NCBI GenBank assembly: GCA_036435485.1
Contig: CM071598.1
Span: 204,827,148-204,891,147 of the forward strand
Reading direction: 5' to 3'
DNA length: 64,000 bases
From: Saposhnikovia divaricata
Taxonomy: Eukaryota > Streptophyta > Magnoliopsida > Apiales > Apiaceae
Part shown: positions 20,301 through 31,352 of the stretch, piece after piece
How positions within the stretch are numbered: the first letter of the stretch is position 1
Layout of the letters: each line of letters starts with the position of its first letter
Notes under the pieces: generated by a model
Told to the model about the DNA's origin: nothing
Seen by the model: the letters and a program-made list of their open reading frames with translations, nothing else
The model's database searches: none
Made by a program: the position numbers and the translations under genes

Positions 20301-22066
20301 TAGAATTAGCCGCGATTGTTTTCGCCTTGAAGATTTGGAGACATTATCTGTATGGGGAAAAGTGTGAAATTTACACGGACCACAAGAGTTTAAAGTATAT
20401 TTTCACCCAGAAGGAGTTAAATATGAGACAAAGAAGATGGTTGGAATTACTCAAGGATTATGATTGTACCATCAACTATCATCCTGGGAAGGCGAACGTG
20501 GTGGCGGACGCTTTAAGTAGGAAGGAGAAAATCAGTATGTTGACCATGCCTGAGGAATTATACAAAGAGTTCGAAAGATTGGAGATAGAGGTGTGTATGC
20601 CTGCAAGTAGTACAGATACGGTGTACACTATGACGTTTCAGCCAGAATTATTAGAAAAGATTCGCAGATGCCAGGAGGAAGTCATGAGCGGAGATGTGAA
20701 CAAGCTAACGGGTGAGGAAATATGCACACAAGTAGATGACAAGGGGATATTAAGATTTTCTTCACGTATTTGGATACCCAATGTGACAGAGTTGAAGAAT
20801 GAGATCCTACAGGAAGCCCACAGCTCGAAATATTCGATTCATCCAGGAAGTACGAAGATGTATCGAGATTTGAAAAGAAATTTCTGGTGGCCAGATATGA
20901 AGAGAGATATTGCTGAATGGGTAAGTAAGTGTTTGACCTGTCAGAAAGTAAAAGCAGAACATCAAAGGCCAAGTGGGATGCTACAACCATTAGAGATTCC
21001 CGAGTGGAAATGGGAACATATTGCAATGGACTTTGTGGTTGGATTGCCAAGGACGAGAGCTAATCATGATGCTATCTGGGTAATTGTTGATCGCTTAACG
21101 AAGTCTGCACACTTCCTTCCGATAAACGAGAGGTTCTCATTAGACAAATTGGTTCATTTATACATAAAAGAGATTGTGGTGCGACATGGAGTTCCAGTAT
21201 CAATAGTCTCAGATCGAGATCCAAGATTTAATTCGAGATTCTGGAGAAGTTTTCAAGAATGTTTGGGCACCGAATTAAAAATGAGTACTGCTTACCATCC
21301 TCAGACTGACGGTCAGAGTGAAAGAACGATTCAAACAATTGAAGATATGCTCCGAGTTTGTGCATTGGATTTTGCAGGAAGTTGGGATGAACACTTGCCG
21401 TTAGTGGAATTTTCCTACAACAATAGCTTTCATGCTAGTATCGGTATGCCACCATATGAAGCGTTATATGGACGAAAGTGTCGATCTCCAGTATACTGGG
21501 AAGAAGTTGGCGAGCGAAAGATACTCGGACCTGAGTTAGTTCAGCAAACCAAGGAAGTAGTTCAACTTATTCAGAAACGGTTAGTGACAGCTCAGAACCG
21601 ACAGAAGAAGTATGCTGATTTGGCCAGAAAGAATATGGAATTCGAAGAAGGAGAGCAAGTACTGTTGAAAGTATCTCCGTGGAAAGGATTAGTAAGATTT
21701 GGCAAGAAAGGAAAGTTAAGTCCAAGATTTGTTGGGCCTTTCGAGATATTGAAGAAAGTCGGGAAAGTCGCCTACGAGCTAGCTCTACCGCCTCATATGC
21801 AACATATCCATAACGTGTTCCATGTATCTATGCTTAAGAAGTACCATCTGGATTCTAAACATGTCATTGAATATGAGCCGATAGAGATTCAGCCAGATTT
21901 ATCTTATGTGGAGCAGCCTATCAAGATACTAGATCGAAAAGAAAAGGTTTTGAGAAATAAAACAATTCCTATAGTGAGAGTTTTGTGGAGAAACCCCAAG
22001 GTGGAAGAATCAACTTGGGAGTTGGAAAGCGATATGCTGGAAAAGTATCCTCAATTATTCTCTTAG
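17396..22066 (+). CDS. gag-pol: Ty3/gypsy gag-pol polyprotein with chromodomain-like end (1,556 aa)
   Basis: Encodes the capsid and all enzymes for reverse transcription and integration. In order: MPPKKKKQN start, a run of about 30 Gln (residues about 59-90), the gag domain (PEFKGTADPVEARSWL onward), knuckles CFKCNQKGHYAREC and CHRCGKPGHIMKDC (about 356-388), protease VLIDSGATKSF (about 448), RT with FIDDILIYS (about 785), RNase H with YSDASHKGLG and YTDHKSL (about 927-1000), integrase zinc region (HPGSTKMYRDL, CLTCQK), catalytic AMDFVVGLP, SDRDPRF and HPQTDGQSERTIQ, and a C-terminal chromodomain-like part (RVLWRNPKVEESTWE). No stop or frameshift. The frame opens at a TTG (17375), but ATG 17396 is the credible start. 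Gag and pol share one frame, unlike elements A and B. Confidence 0.96.
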   Translation: MPPKKKKQNTRTTDQGEQANPPPVGQMDPALAQILQTLVQQTATLAQQQQQLQQQLLAQQQQQQQQQQQQQQQQQQQQQQQQQQQQQQPPVPPVVTFKSFQAVKPPEFKGTADPVEARSWLKEMEKAIALVGVPADKQTEYVSYFLKNEATYWWESVKMLEATEVIPWERFTELFLEKYFPDYMKDQMEMKFLELKQGKMSVTEYETKFTELARFAPAYVDTERKKAKRFQQGLKPWIRTKLAVLELETYAAVVQKAMIAEGESELYFKEKEGKKRKAGSMGERQEQGSSQNVPNKKPGFQPGKYGNPKKPGSGNGGQGNRIQDASQQKLVRPPLAECKTCGKRHPGVCTKLEVTCFKCNQKGHYARECKAGIVCHRCGKPGHIMKDCKVPVVKPPVLANPILQAIEAAPPTSSIRPVARTFNMTLNEAIKNSDVVAGTLPVNSVQAKVLIDSGATKSFISKEFVQKLNCEVCMLREAIVIEIANSERIPVTQVCPRCKIDISGHCFYANLIPFQLGEFDVILGMDWLTENNAQIDCKNKKVILKPSDNVEVTFRGQRQNRRFLTIIQTKRLLRQGCEGYMAYVMDTSQEVPKIEEIPVVNEFLDVFPDELPGLPPDREIEFTIDLAPGTEPVSKAPYRMAPVEMKELAVQLQDLLEKGIIRPSVSPWGAPVLFVKKKDGSMRLCIDYRELNKLTIKNKYPLPRIDDLFDQLKGATCFSKIDLRSGYFQLKIRPEDVPKTAFRTRYGHYEFLVMAFGLTNAPAAFMDLMNRVFKKYLDKFVIVFIDDILIYSKTEGEHAGHLRIALETLRKEKLYAKFSKCEFWLKEVQFLGHVISSEGIKVDPAKIEAVMNWDRPKTPTEVRSFLGLAGYYRRFVQDFAKIATPLTKLTRKNEKFVWNEKCEESFQELKKRLVTAPVLTLPDEKGNFVIYSDASHKGLGCVLMQHGKVIAYASRQLKPHEQKYPTHDLELAAIVFALKIWRHYLYGEKCEIYTDHKSLKYIFTQKELNMRQRRWLELLKDYDCTINYHPGKANVVADALSRKEKISMLTMPEELYKEFERLEIEVCMPASSTDTVYTMTFQPELLEKIRRCQEEVMSGDVNKLTGEEICTQVDDKGILRFSSRIWIPNVTELKNEILQEAHSSKYSIHPGSTKMYRDLKRNFWWPDMKRDIAEWVSKCLTCQKVKAEHQRPSGMLQPLEIPEWKWEHIAMDFVVGLPRTRANHDAIWVIVDRLTKSAHFLPINERFSLDKLVHLYIKEIVVRHGVPVSIVSDRDPRFNSRFWRSFQECLGTELKMSTAYHPQTDGQSERTIQTIEDMLRVCALDFAGSWDEHLPLVEFSYNNSFHASIGMPPYEALYGRKCRSPVYWEEVGERKILGPELVQQTKEVVQLIQKRLVTAQNRQKKYADLARKNMEFEEGEQVLLKVSPWKGLVRFGKKGKLSPRFVGPFEILKKVGKVAYELALPPHMQHIHNVFHVSMLKKYHLDSKHVIEYEPIEIQPDLSYVEQPIKILDRKEKVLRNKTIPIVRVLWRNPKVEESTWELESDMLEKYPQLFS
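17571..17662 (+). repeat. CAA/CAG repeat encoding polyglutamine in gag
   Basis: Interspersed CAA and CAG codons give about 30 consecutive glutamines near the N-terminus of gag, flanked by QLQQQLLAQ and PPVPP. Long frames on other strands through this tract are artefacts of the repeat. Copy number is expected to vary between insertions. Confidence 0.9.
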
Positions 22067-22093
22067 GTGAGATTCTGGGGACAGAATCCTTTT

Positions 22094-22106
22094 AAGGGGG
22101 GAAGGT
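22094..22106 (+). other. Polypurine tract of element G
   Basis: AAGGGGGGAAGG lies directly before the 3' LTR start TATAACG. This is the standard primer site for plus-strand DNA synthesis. Confidence 0.85.
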
Positions 22107-25100
22107 TATAACGCCTTAGAAATTTCAGATTATTTAATTATTAAAAGTTATTTATTTTATTATTAAATATGAATTATGTGGCGTATATAATTGTTGTGGA
22201 GGTGATGTGTCTGTGGAATAATATTTGGAGGTCAGATAGATGTTTTATATGTGTTATGTAAGCCCGACTATTTTAATTATATTTTTGGGATTTATTTCCT
22301 ATTTAATCGCGTTATATTTACCTTCTGTGAATTTTATAAAATTCTCGGGATTAGCAGAAATCCTGAAATCTTTTTCATTATTGATTTTATTAGTTTATAT
22401 GACTTTTAAAAATATTTGGTGAATTATTTTTGGGTTTCAAGGATTTTAAAATGATTTTACGAATTATTTTCCAATTTAATGGTTTAATCTTGTAAAATTC
22501 GTATTTAATTCGTTTTAAATCCTAAAAATATTTTAAAAATATGTGGGTGATCGTAATTTTACATTCTTCATTTTAAAATTTTAAAATTTAATGTCCTACC
22601 CATTTTTATAATTGATGTCGATTTAGGAAATGTTTTTTTTTCAGAAATGTATGCTTTTAAAAATTACTTTACTTTCCATATATGTTTTCCCCCAATTCCT
22701 TATAACCCCAAAAATCCCTAATTGAGTTCATTCGGTTTTCTTCAAGAAGTCTCTCAATTATTCCTCTCTTTTCTCTCCCGAAGGTTGATCTCTCTCTAAC
22801 CCTCATCTTCTCTCTCCCTCTTTCCTTCCTCCTTCAAGCAATCAACTCGTGTGTGTGTGCAAAGCGGTGTTTGTGTGTGTGCAGCGATTCATGGTGGACA
22901 GAGAGGGTGGGTATGTGTATATATAGTGTCTTTGTGTGTATTTAGCAGTGTGTATGTATCAGTTGTGGTACGAATTCGCGTGTGTGTGTATGTGCTTGTC
23001 GAAGCTGTGCGTGTGTTTTATGCAACTGTGCATGTATGGGTGTGTCCTGCCGGGTGTGTGAGTGAGTGTGTGAGGTCATTGTGGTTCTATGGAAGACGCT
23101 GATGTATATCTCATTATCTTTCTTGTACTAGTTCGATTTCGAACCTGACTAGTACGGTGATGCTTCGAAAATTATGCTCTGTTAAATTCATGCCATGAAT
23201 TGTGTGACTTTAATTACCGTGTTTCGATTTTATTGTTACAACACTGCCTTGTTGATTTATTTCACGATTTTATGTGATTACAAGCAGATGTTCTGGTTGA
23301 TATATTCTGAGGAATAAATTGTTAAGTACTCATATAATTAGTAAGTGCGGAGTCTCGAGTCGGAGACCCAAAATTTAGGGTACCCTCGAGATTTTGCCCC
23401 ATCGACAATGATATTAAAAATAAATTGAGTCGATGGTAAATGGCGATGATGATTATTTTCTGAGCCAAAAATTATTTAATAATTAATATTTGTTATTTAT
23501 CTAATAAATTGTAATTTTATTATCGAGTTGTTATTAATTGCTTAAATTGTATCGGATTATAAATCGGTGAATTGGAATGTGAATTGGGATTGAATACTAA
23601 TTATGAATTCGATTGGTAATTGAATTTGTGTTGGTTGTGTCGGCTGTATCCCGACTGGCAGTTCCCCGTATAAAGGGGATGCCGTCAAAATTTTTCCAAA
23701 ATATATTAAAATCATTTCTTGAAAACGAGTATGTATAATTATTTAACTTATACGAATTGTGAGTCGGGCTTCATATTTTAAAATCTACGTAGTGTGTGTT
23801 AACGTGACTATTTGGTTAAATACTTTGTCTGTGGCTTACATAAGGATATTATATGATTAAATAATCATAAATTAGGGAACTATTCGCAGGGGTAGACTAA
23901 GTGGAATGTTTATATTGCTTAGCGAGTATTAATCGGGATTCTGAATTAGTGTTATATTGTGTGTAGATTCCGTGGATAAAGGGAAGGCTAAAGCTGAGGA
24001 CGTAAAGACACTTCGGATTCTGTGATTTTCTATTTTAAGGCAAGTAAATTGCTTCAATTATCTTTTAAATGAGTATGATTATAAAACCTGATTCATATGC
24101 TTATTCAGATTACTCTTGCCATAATTGTTCCGTTAAATTCCCAAATTTTCGAATAACTAATTGTTATGTCCCAAAATTGATTCCACTGAGTTGTTGATGC
24201 TATTAATGAATTGATTTACATTCATATTCCTTGCAAGTGTATTATTCCACCCCTCTTTCAAGTAGACCACTTCACTTATATTTCCAGCGAATTATGATTA
24301 TCATAACTTGATTCTTATACATTTGATTTATCCTCGATATAACTGCTCTGATAATTTCCATTGACTTTGAATATTCCATTTTTATACCCTAAGTTGATTA
24401 TATCATTTTGTTGATCCTTTTAGTAGCTTGACTTAAATCAATACCCCTGTTTGTCATATCGAACTTGTTGATATTTAATTCAGAGATCACCCAACCTTGT
24501 TTTATTTGGTGAAATTGAGATGTTAACCTGGAACGAAAGTGTCCAGGGTGTTCGGCAGTGGAGGTAGTCGATTGTTCCGACACCTGATGGTTTAGTTAGG
24601 ATTGGACTGTTGTTTTTTTAAAAAATGTGGACCGTAAGGGTCGGACCAGATTCGTGGTCAGAAATAATTAAGGCCAATGTGTGCCGTGGATCCATTAAAG
24701 GACATTGCTGTGTGCGTTTGTCCGGGGTTAGTGCGTGACTGATCAGCAGCCTAACCTTATAATTGTTTTTATTTATAAAATGCATGATAGTCCAATCCGA
24801 TTCTATTCTATGATTCTGATAAAAGATGAACCTTTAATTGAGATATATATATTGTTGAATTGTTAATTCTTGAAAATCTTGCAGACATATCAGTTGTTGA
24901 TGTTTTAGTTTCATACATATATACTTGCTGAGCGTTTTGGCTCACTTGCTTGCTAATTCTGTTTCCTCAGCTAAGCCAGGAGATGTCTAGAAGAAGTGGC
25001 CCGTCGGGTTGGGGTAGTCACCGAGGCAGTCAGAGGGGCGAGGCAGTTGGTTGGGTAGTGACATATATCTTTGTTTATATTATGTCTGTATTTGTAGGCA

Positions 25101-25391
25101 GATTATTATATTAATGGGTTGTATATTATTTAATTCAGTTGGGTTGTAATAACTATTAGTAGTTGTTTCATGCAGTGACCTGTGTGCGGTCTGGGTTGGT
25201 TTGGTTTTATTTCCTTGTGGTTTAGTATATCTTGTGCATGTGGACTGTTTTAGTTATACTTAGTTACTTGAACAGGTGATTAGTCCGGTTTATGATTACT
25301 TCATGCCGAAATTTCTAAAATTTCTCCTATACCAATGTTTATTTGAAAATAAGAGTTTATAATATTATTGTTGGCAAGTGAGGGTGTTACA
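22107..25391 (+). repeat. Element G 3' LTR (3,285 bp)
   Basis: Same length as the 5' LTR. I noticed no substitution or indel when reading the two side by side. It ends GTTACA at 25391 and is followed by the TTCTC target duplication. Confidence 0.93.
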
Positions 25392-28300
25392 TTCTCCCCC
25401 TTAGTTGAGTATATCCTACTAAGGTAAGCTTTAAGCTTGAATATATATTTTTCAACATATCTCTCCCCCTTAGTTGAGGAATCCTCCATTCAACTAATTG
25501 ACAAAGTAGTTGATACTAAATTGTTACCAATTTATACCAATCGTTAGAGTACATTGAAATCAATTGATAAAGCTTTGTTAGAAAGGAAGTTTCATTTTCT
25601 TCCTCACTGTGAGTGTGTGATAGTGTTTAGTGTACCTCACAAGTGTTTCACTCTTCTCTCCACTCATTTGTGTTGAGTGTCTCACTTCTCTCTGTGTTTA
25701 TACTCTTGTTCACTAGTGTTTCACTCATTGCTCCAACATCCTTTAGTGTACCTGCAAGGAAAAATCACCCTAGCCCCTTCAAGAGAGGTCAGTGGTGGTG
25801 CAATGGGAGTTCGCAAATCCCAAATCCTCGTTGGACTCGTCAGACGAATCTGAGTCATAATCTACAAGTTGCTAATTTCCCTTTTTAGGGTTTTCAGATT
25901 TGAATTCTGAGAAGGTAGACAATGATCTATAAAATTTAGCATTGAGATCAAAGTTCCCTTCAAATGTCTGTGAAGACATCACCTTGTTAAACTCATCAGG
26001 TAAAATCTGAATCATAGTTCACAAGTTGCCGATCCGCACCTATGTCGGATCCGTTACCCGCAGGATCCAGAGATGTTCCCTCTGGGGAGTTAGATAATGA
26101 TCTTGCTGAATTTTGCATTTGAGATCAATACCTTCTCTCGAGGTCTGTGAAGACTCTTAGTTCATTAAAGAACCTTTAACTTATAATCATAACTGTAAAA
26201 TGGTTGGATTACAGGTTTCCGTCAATTCATCCTTGGTGTGTGCAATCTCACTTGTGCATATGAAATATTTTGGTTGTGTATAAGGTAGTGACTCTCCAAC
26301 TGAATATCCCACACATCCTTGTTTGCTGCATCAAGTGCAGTTACTCCCTGGTGACCTCTAGTCTGATAGGTTACTTCCATTTAGGGGGTAAGATAGAATG
26401 TGTTTGAGTTTGATTGTAGTCTGGGATAAAAGTTGTTGGGTTTACAACCTTATGACTAAACATATGAGAATACAAAATTCCATGTAGATGAACCTGCATC
26501 ACAGAATATGAGCAACATAGAGATAAAATGCATTTTTAACATTGAAAAGTTTTCTGAGAAAATATTGCATTTATCTTAAGAGAAATGATATACAGTTGTG
26601 ATTTCAAAAGATTTACAATGTAAGCAATCACAGCTGTAGAAAGAGATTTTGAATTTAGGAAGATATAGATCTTGAGCCGGTTTTACAAAACAAGAACATA
26701 GGCAAAAATCCAATTAATAAATATTAATCGAATCAATGTATGTTAATGTTTAAACCAATACAAACAAAACTATTTTATCTTGTTTTAGATCCTGTAAGAT
26801 AGATACCAGCTATTAGAAATTGTTAGCACTTGATAGGTCTTGTCTTCCAATTGTTAGATCCTGAAAATCAAACATTAGTTCCTAACCAATTGTATAGACA
26901 CATACCAATTTGATACCAACATTGGTCAATTGTTAAGTCCTTAACACAAAGATCTGTTAACAGCAATCACAAAACAAAGATTTATACTTAAACTGCAGAT
27001 TTTGTGTGTGTTAAAAAGAAGAACAACAAAAGAACCAAGTACAGTGACCTACTTGTAAGTTTTGAAAGTATAGTAACTAAACTGTAAAAACTATACAAAT
27101 TAGTTATATACACATGAAAAAAAATATACAAAAATAAGAAATAATATACATAATAATTATACAAAAATAAAAACTATAAGAAAAGAAAAATTCAAATTCC
27201 AATTAGTATAGAAACAAATAAAAATAGTAAAACTATACATAATTTAATAATTTACATAGCTTAAACTATAAACGAACATACGACTAAAATAAAAAGACAA
27301 ACACTACAAAACATGTTAAATAAGATTAACATTCGAAAATTACACTACATGTACAAAAACATTAAGTATATACAAGAGTATTTATAATAGGTTAGCAAAT
27401 CCATATATTTTCTGACAAAACAACTTTCTACTAGAAAATTATTTAGAGAGAAAATATGATTTAATAAACTATCATAAATATGGCAGCTATTTTAAAATAA
27501 TAAAATTTTCAACAAAAATAGCTTCCTCAAAATTCTAACTAGAGAATTAGAGAAAAATATTTTTAGAGAAAATTATTATTCTAAAATAAAGAAACATGGA
27601 TTAACGCATTAGAATGATTATGACAATTCTTATAGAAAGATGACAAGATAGAATTCGAAAAGAATGTCATACCAGTTACTTGGCGCTCAAACCTTGGCAC
27701 CAACTTCCACGTTTCTTGTTGTTCCAGATTCACAATTGCTTTCTCAGATTCCTTAGATTCTATACCTTGATTCTGAGAGGCCCTTTTTGTTCTTACTACA
27801 ACATCTGGATCACCAATGATCAGCTCTATTCCAAACACACTGTCTGAGAAAGTTGGATCTTGATGAATCACCTTGTTCTTCATTGTGATGTTGTATTTGA
27901 CTAGTGAATCCTTTGTTTACTTCCCTCGAGTTATTGCGAGAATGACTTGATGATTATTTTCCAGTGACATTGGTATTGCCAATAACAAAATTGTTTCTAC
28001 CACTATCACTTGGATAATTATCATCATTAACATTTTAATCTTATGACTTCAAGGCAACTCCTCGATAACAACAATTGTTAACTCCTAACAACTGTTTGTT
28101 GGTAGACAATCTTGGTTCTAAAAATAAAACTTGATTACCAAGACTGTCTTGTCTGCAATCTTAGAAATAATTTTCTAAGTCCAATACACCTTGATCCATA
28201 GTTTATAACATTTATTATCAAAGTGATTAGAAGCTTGCAAATAAGTATAAAAATTATTCAAAGTAATTGAACTATGGTAACTTTAGATATTTCAATATCC

Positions 28301-29690
28301 ATAGTTCTACTTAGAGAATTTTTATACCATGTATAATAATATGAGTGAATTGTAAAAGATATAAAAATCATTACTTAGAGGAGTTCTAAGTAAATTCACA
28401 CATACCAATACATCTCACAATTAGTTAGTAAATAGAATTCTAACTAAATATCATTAACTGATATAAGTCAAAATTTCAATACAACCAATTATTAGAACCA
28501 TGATATTAATTATAGTGAATTTCTGAAAATGGAGCATTGATAAAATTCACTAGAATTAACATCTCACAACTAATTGAAGACCAATACAGATTAGGTCCAA
28601 ATTAGTTATGTTGTTTATTTGTTTTAATAAATATAAGGTACAGAGCAAATACTAAATTGAATTGCTTCAAGTCCGTAACCCATATAAATCAAAATAAATA
28701 ATTAAATACTAAATCTCTATGAGTTAGATTTTAGCATTTAAGTATTTAAATTATCCTTAAATAATCACCACTAAAATATATTGCAATTATACACATGGCA
28801 ATCATTCAACAGATAATTCTCAGCGTGAGGTCTGGATGTAAATAAGTTCACATGTCCTTTCAATATAGACAATTGAAAACTTGTGAGCTTACTTAAGAAT
28901 TACTTAACAGATGGGATTTACAATCATATAGCATTAATAAAATCCCAAGTTTACAAGCCAATCTTGAAAAATTAATTTTATCAAGTGATTTAGCAAACGT
29001 CTCTGCAAGTTATTCTTAACTAAAGACATGCTCTCAAAAGAATTGATACCTTATGCAAGTTGCTTAGTCCTTGAGTGTTTCACAAGAATCCACTTGGGAC
29101 CATGCACATTTGCATGTTGAGAATAAAATATGTGTGTAAGTGATCTATTAGCAATTGAATAAGATAATGAGCTGATGATTCCTCTATAGCCTGATTAGGT
29201 CCTAGTAGATCCTGAACTTGTTGGGTCAAATATCTCTAGAGTACCATTTCCTCAGATCCGGGTCCATCTTAAGATTTTTTATAACCAACTTGTTAGATCC
29301 AAACTAACAGGTCAAAAGCCAGCTACAGTGGTTTGTTGGTAGGTAGTCTTAACAGGTCTAGAATCTTCTGAATAGAAACAAAAGATCCTTGACTTACTTT
29401 TATTGTCATCATTCTTTTGGCTTACTGAAGTAAATCAAAAGAATTGCAACTTTACCAACATCAAAATAGCAAATATCTTGATAGCAATTTATAGCTAGTA
29501 GACCAACATATAATATAATCAAGATATCATTGCACATATATATCATTTATGTTTGTGCCTAAAGATGTAGAGAGTTCTATGAATATGACACCAATTATTA
29601 AAAGATACCAATTGTTAAAGATTGATACCGAATATTAAATTATAGTTAGGGTGTCATACCATGTCTTCCATGCTTGCTTGAGTGATGATA
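25392..29690 (-). other. Degenerate 3' internal region of element B
   Basis: AT-rich sequence between the pol remnants and the interrupted polypurine zone. No long ORF survives. It includes two more GGGGGAG tracts (25394 and 25462, minus strand), repeated AGTGTTTCACT strings near 25600-25740, two related segments of about 100 bp containing GTCTGTGAAGAC (25915-26160), and many short copies resembling GATACCAATTGTTAG. Sireviruses often carry an extra region after pol, sometimes an env-like ORF; whether this is one cannot be told. Confidence 0.5.
27660..27883 (-). pseudogene. Second integrase-RT linker fragment in element B
   Basis: The minus frame encodes IELIIGDPDVVVRTKRA and then EQQETWKLVPRFERQVTG. 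These match the linker before RT in element A (FELIIGDPDAGVTTRRTA and QKVWKLVPRP), with a deletion between them. A different copy of the WKLVPRP part lies near 30000, so this piece is out of order or duplicated. Confidence 0.6.
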
Positions 29691-31352
29691 TCAGTTTATA
29701 CTAACCTGTTGAGATCTTCAGTTATCTCACCAACCAGGAGTGCACTTGTTCACATTCCTCTAGCATCCAGATTCAGTAGGTCTAGATGTCCATTATAATC
29801 TTGAATGTGCAGCAGGTGCCTGATATCCTCAAGTCTTGTCACTGGTGTTTCTTGTCAAATATACTGTTTGATCAAATTGTAACCTAGCATTCAGTTTGGC
29901 TTTGTCCCTCATAACAATGCCTTGACATCATCCAGGTAGACTTCTGGTTATCCTTGTACCAAATACAGCCTTGTTGTTTGGTCTAGATACCAGCTTCCCT
30001 TCAATCTACCTTTTGTACTGATTGAGATCATCTTGCATTGCAATCACTCAACCTGGATCTTTCAGAGCTTTTGTAGCTTTCTTAGTTTCTTCTAAAAGAA
30101 GACTAAAGAAATAATCATTAGTACTTGAAGCTCTGTTAGTCTTTTACTTCCACCATTAGAAACACTAAGAACTAGAACAAAGAGTTAATTGAGTCAACAT
30201 TCTTTATCTTGGCAGACATGCTCTCATAGTGTCCTTTGACTTTCAGTGTGGTGTTGAGTTGACTAGATGATCCTTCTTTTGCTCCCCCTAAGCTGTTGCT
30301 GGGTTTACATGAAGATTCTCAATGTTGACATTGCTTGGATCTGAATCATCATTACCATTGACAGCTGGGAGCTAGTAGTCGTTGAACATCACTAAGACTT
30401 TCAATCACCTTCTGTTGATTAATAACAATTACCCTGTAGGCTGTTGACTCCATTGAGTAACAAAGGAAATTATCCTCTTGAGCATTAGCTGATTGCTAGG
30501 ATGCTCACTTTCATTTATCATTGCAAAACAATTTTCTTCATACTTGTGGGGTCTTCCTATATTCCTTACTGATCAGGGTTTAATCATGTCAGTAGCAAAC
30601 TATTGACTGCTTCAGCATTAATACTCTTGAAGGTGCAGAAATCATCCAGAACACTAATTCATAGGTCCTGTAATCTGGTCTCCAAGTTGTCATAGTCAGT
30701 TTTGCTTCCTGACACTCTTCTAGATGTGATCAATCAACATCAGTAATGTCTTGTCTTCAGATTGTCTGAACAACAACTTGTTTCTTGAAAGAAGTCTTCA
30801 GTCATCACTACTAAAATATATTTTTCATTGATGTAGAACTTCTGTGTGATGCTTCTTTGACTTCTCTTTATGACATGCCTCATAGTTTTATTTTACTTTA
30901 ATTCCAGATGAGGCAGTCTCCTTTACTGATTCGATTTCCAGGAAAGAATCTCTTGATATGACATTCAGGTGAGAGAGCTCCTTATGTCATAGCTGAACTC
31001 CTGTCTGATGAAGCTTTAGATTTGACCTTGTTGACTTCACCTTTGACTGAGATTCCATGTCAGCTACAGATAAGTTCTCTTTCCTTAATCCTCGAACAGT
31101 AGGCTCTTCATCTTGTAAAAGATGCTTTATTACTGATAACATTCCTTGGCTATTGAATAGCCTTGACCCTAGGTCATACCCTTGCTGTTGTCTCCAAGGG
31201 ATGAACCACTTGGCCAGTTACCGTCACCACTCTTGATAGCAGGGCTCTATCTTCGGTCATATGCCTTGAACATCCACTGTCCAGAATCCACATAACATGA
31301 TGTACCTATTACACACCCTGCAATGCCAAAACGGCTAAACCCTTTTTGGGAC
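29690..31352 (-). pseudogene. Ruined Ty1/copia pol of element B
   Basis: Fragments in changing minus frames and in the correct order: protease MWILDSGCSRHMTEDRALL near 31240-31300 with a frameshift soon after; an integrase zinc-region remnant (LSHLNVISRDSFLEIES, then YEACHKEK) near 30860-30990; an integrase piece SVLDDFCTFKSI near 30630; linker/RT start MQDDLNQYKR and GKLVSRPNNKAVFGTR near 29960-30050; and weak RT traces to about 29700. No YVDD site was found. Large deletions and many stops mean it cannot supply enzymes. Confidence 0.7.

Larger units (their letters stand above)
12938..25391 (+). mobile_element. Element G: chromodomain-type Ty3/gypsy retrotransposon, apparently complete
   Basis: Identical-looking 3,285-bp LTRs (12938-16222 and 22107-25391, constant offset 9,169 with no indel), TTCTC target duplications, a tRNA-Met primer site, a polypurine tract, and an unbroken gag-pol whose domain order (protease, RT, RNase H, integrase, chromodomain-like end) is that of plant chromoviruses. 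Long LTRs and the divergent C-terminal chromodomain suggest the Tekay/Del clade; that is inference. An extra ORF lies before gag. Everything an autonomous copy needs seems present, so this is a recent, possibly still competent insertion. Confidence 0.95.
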
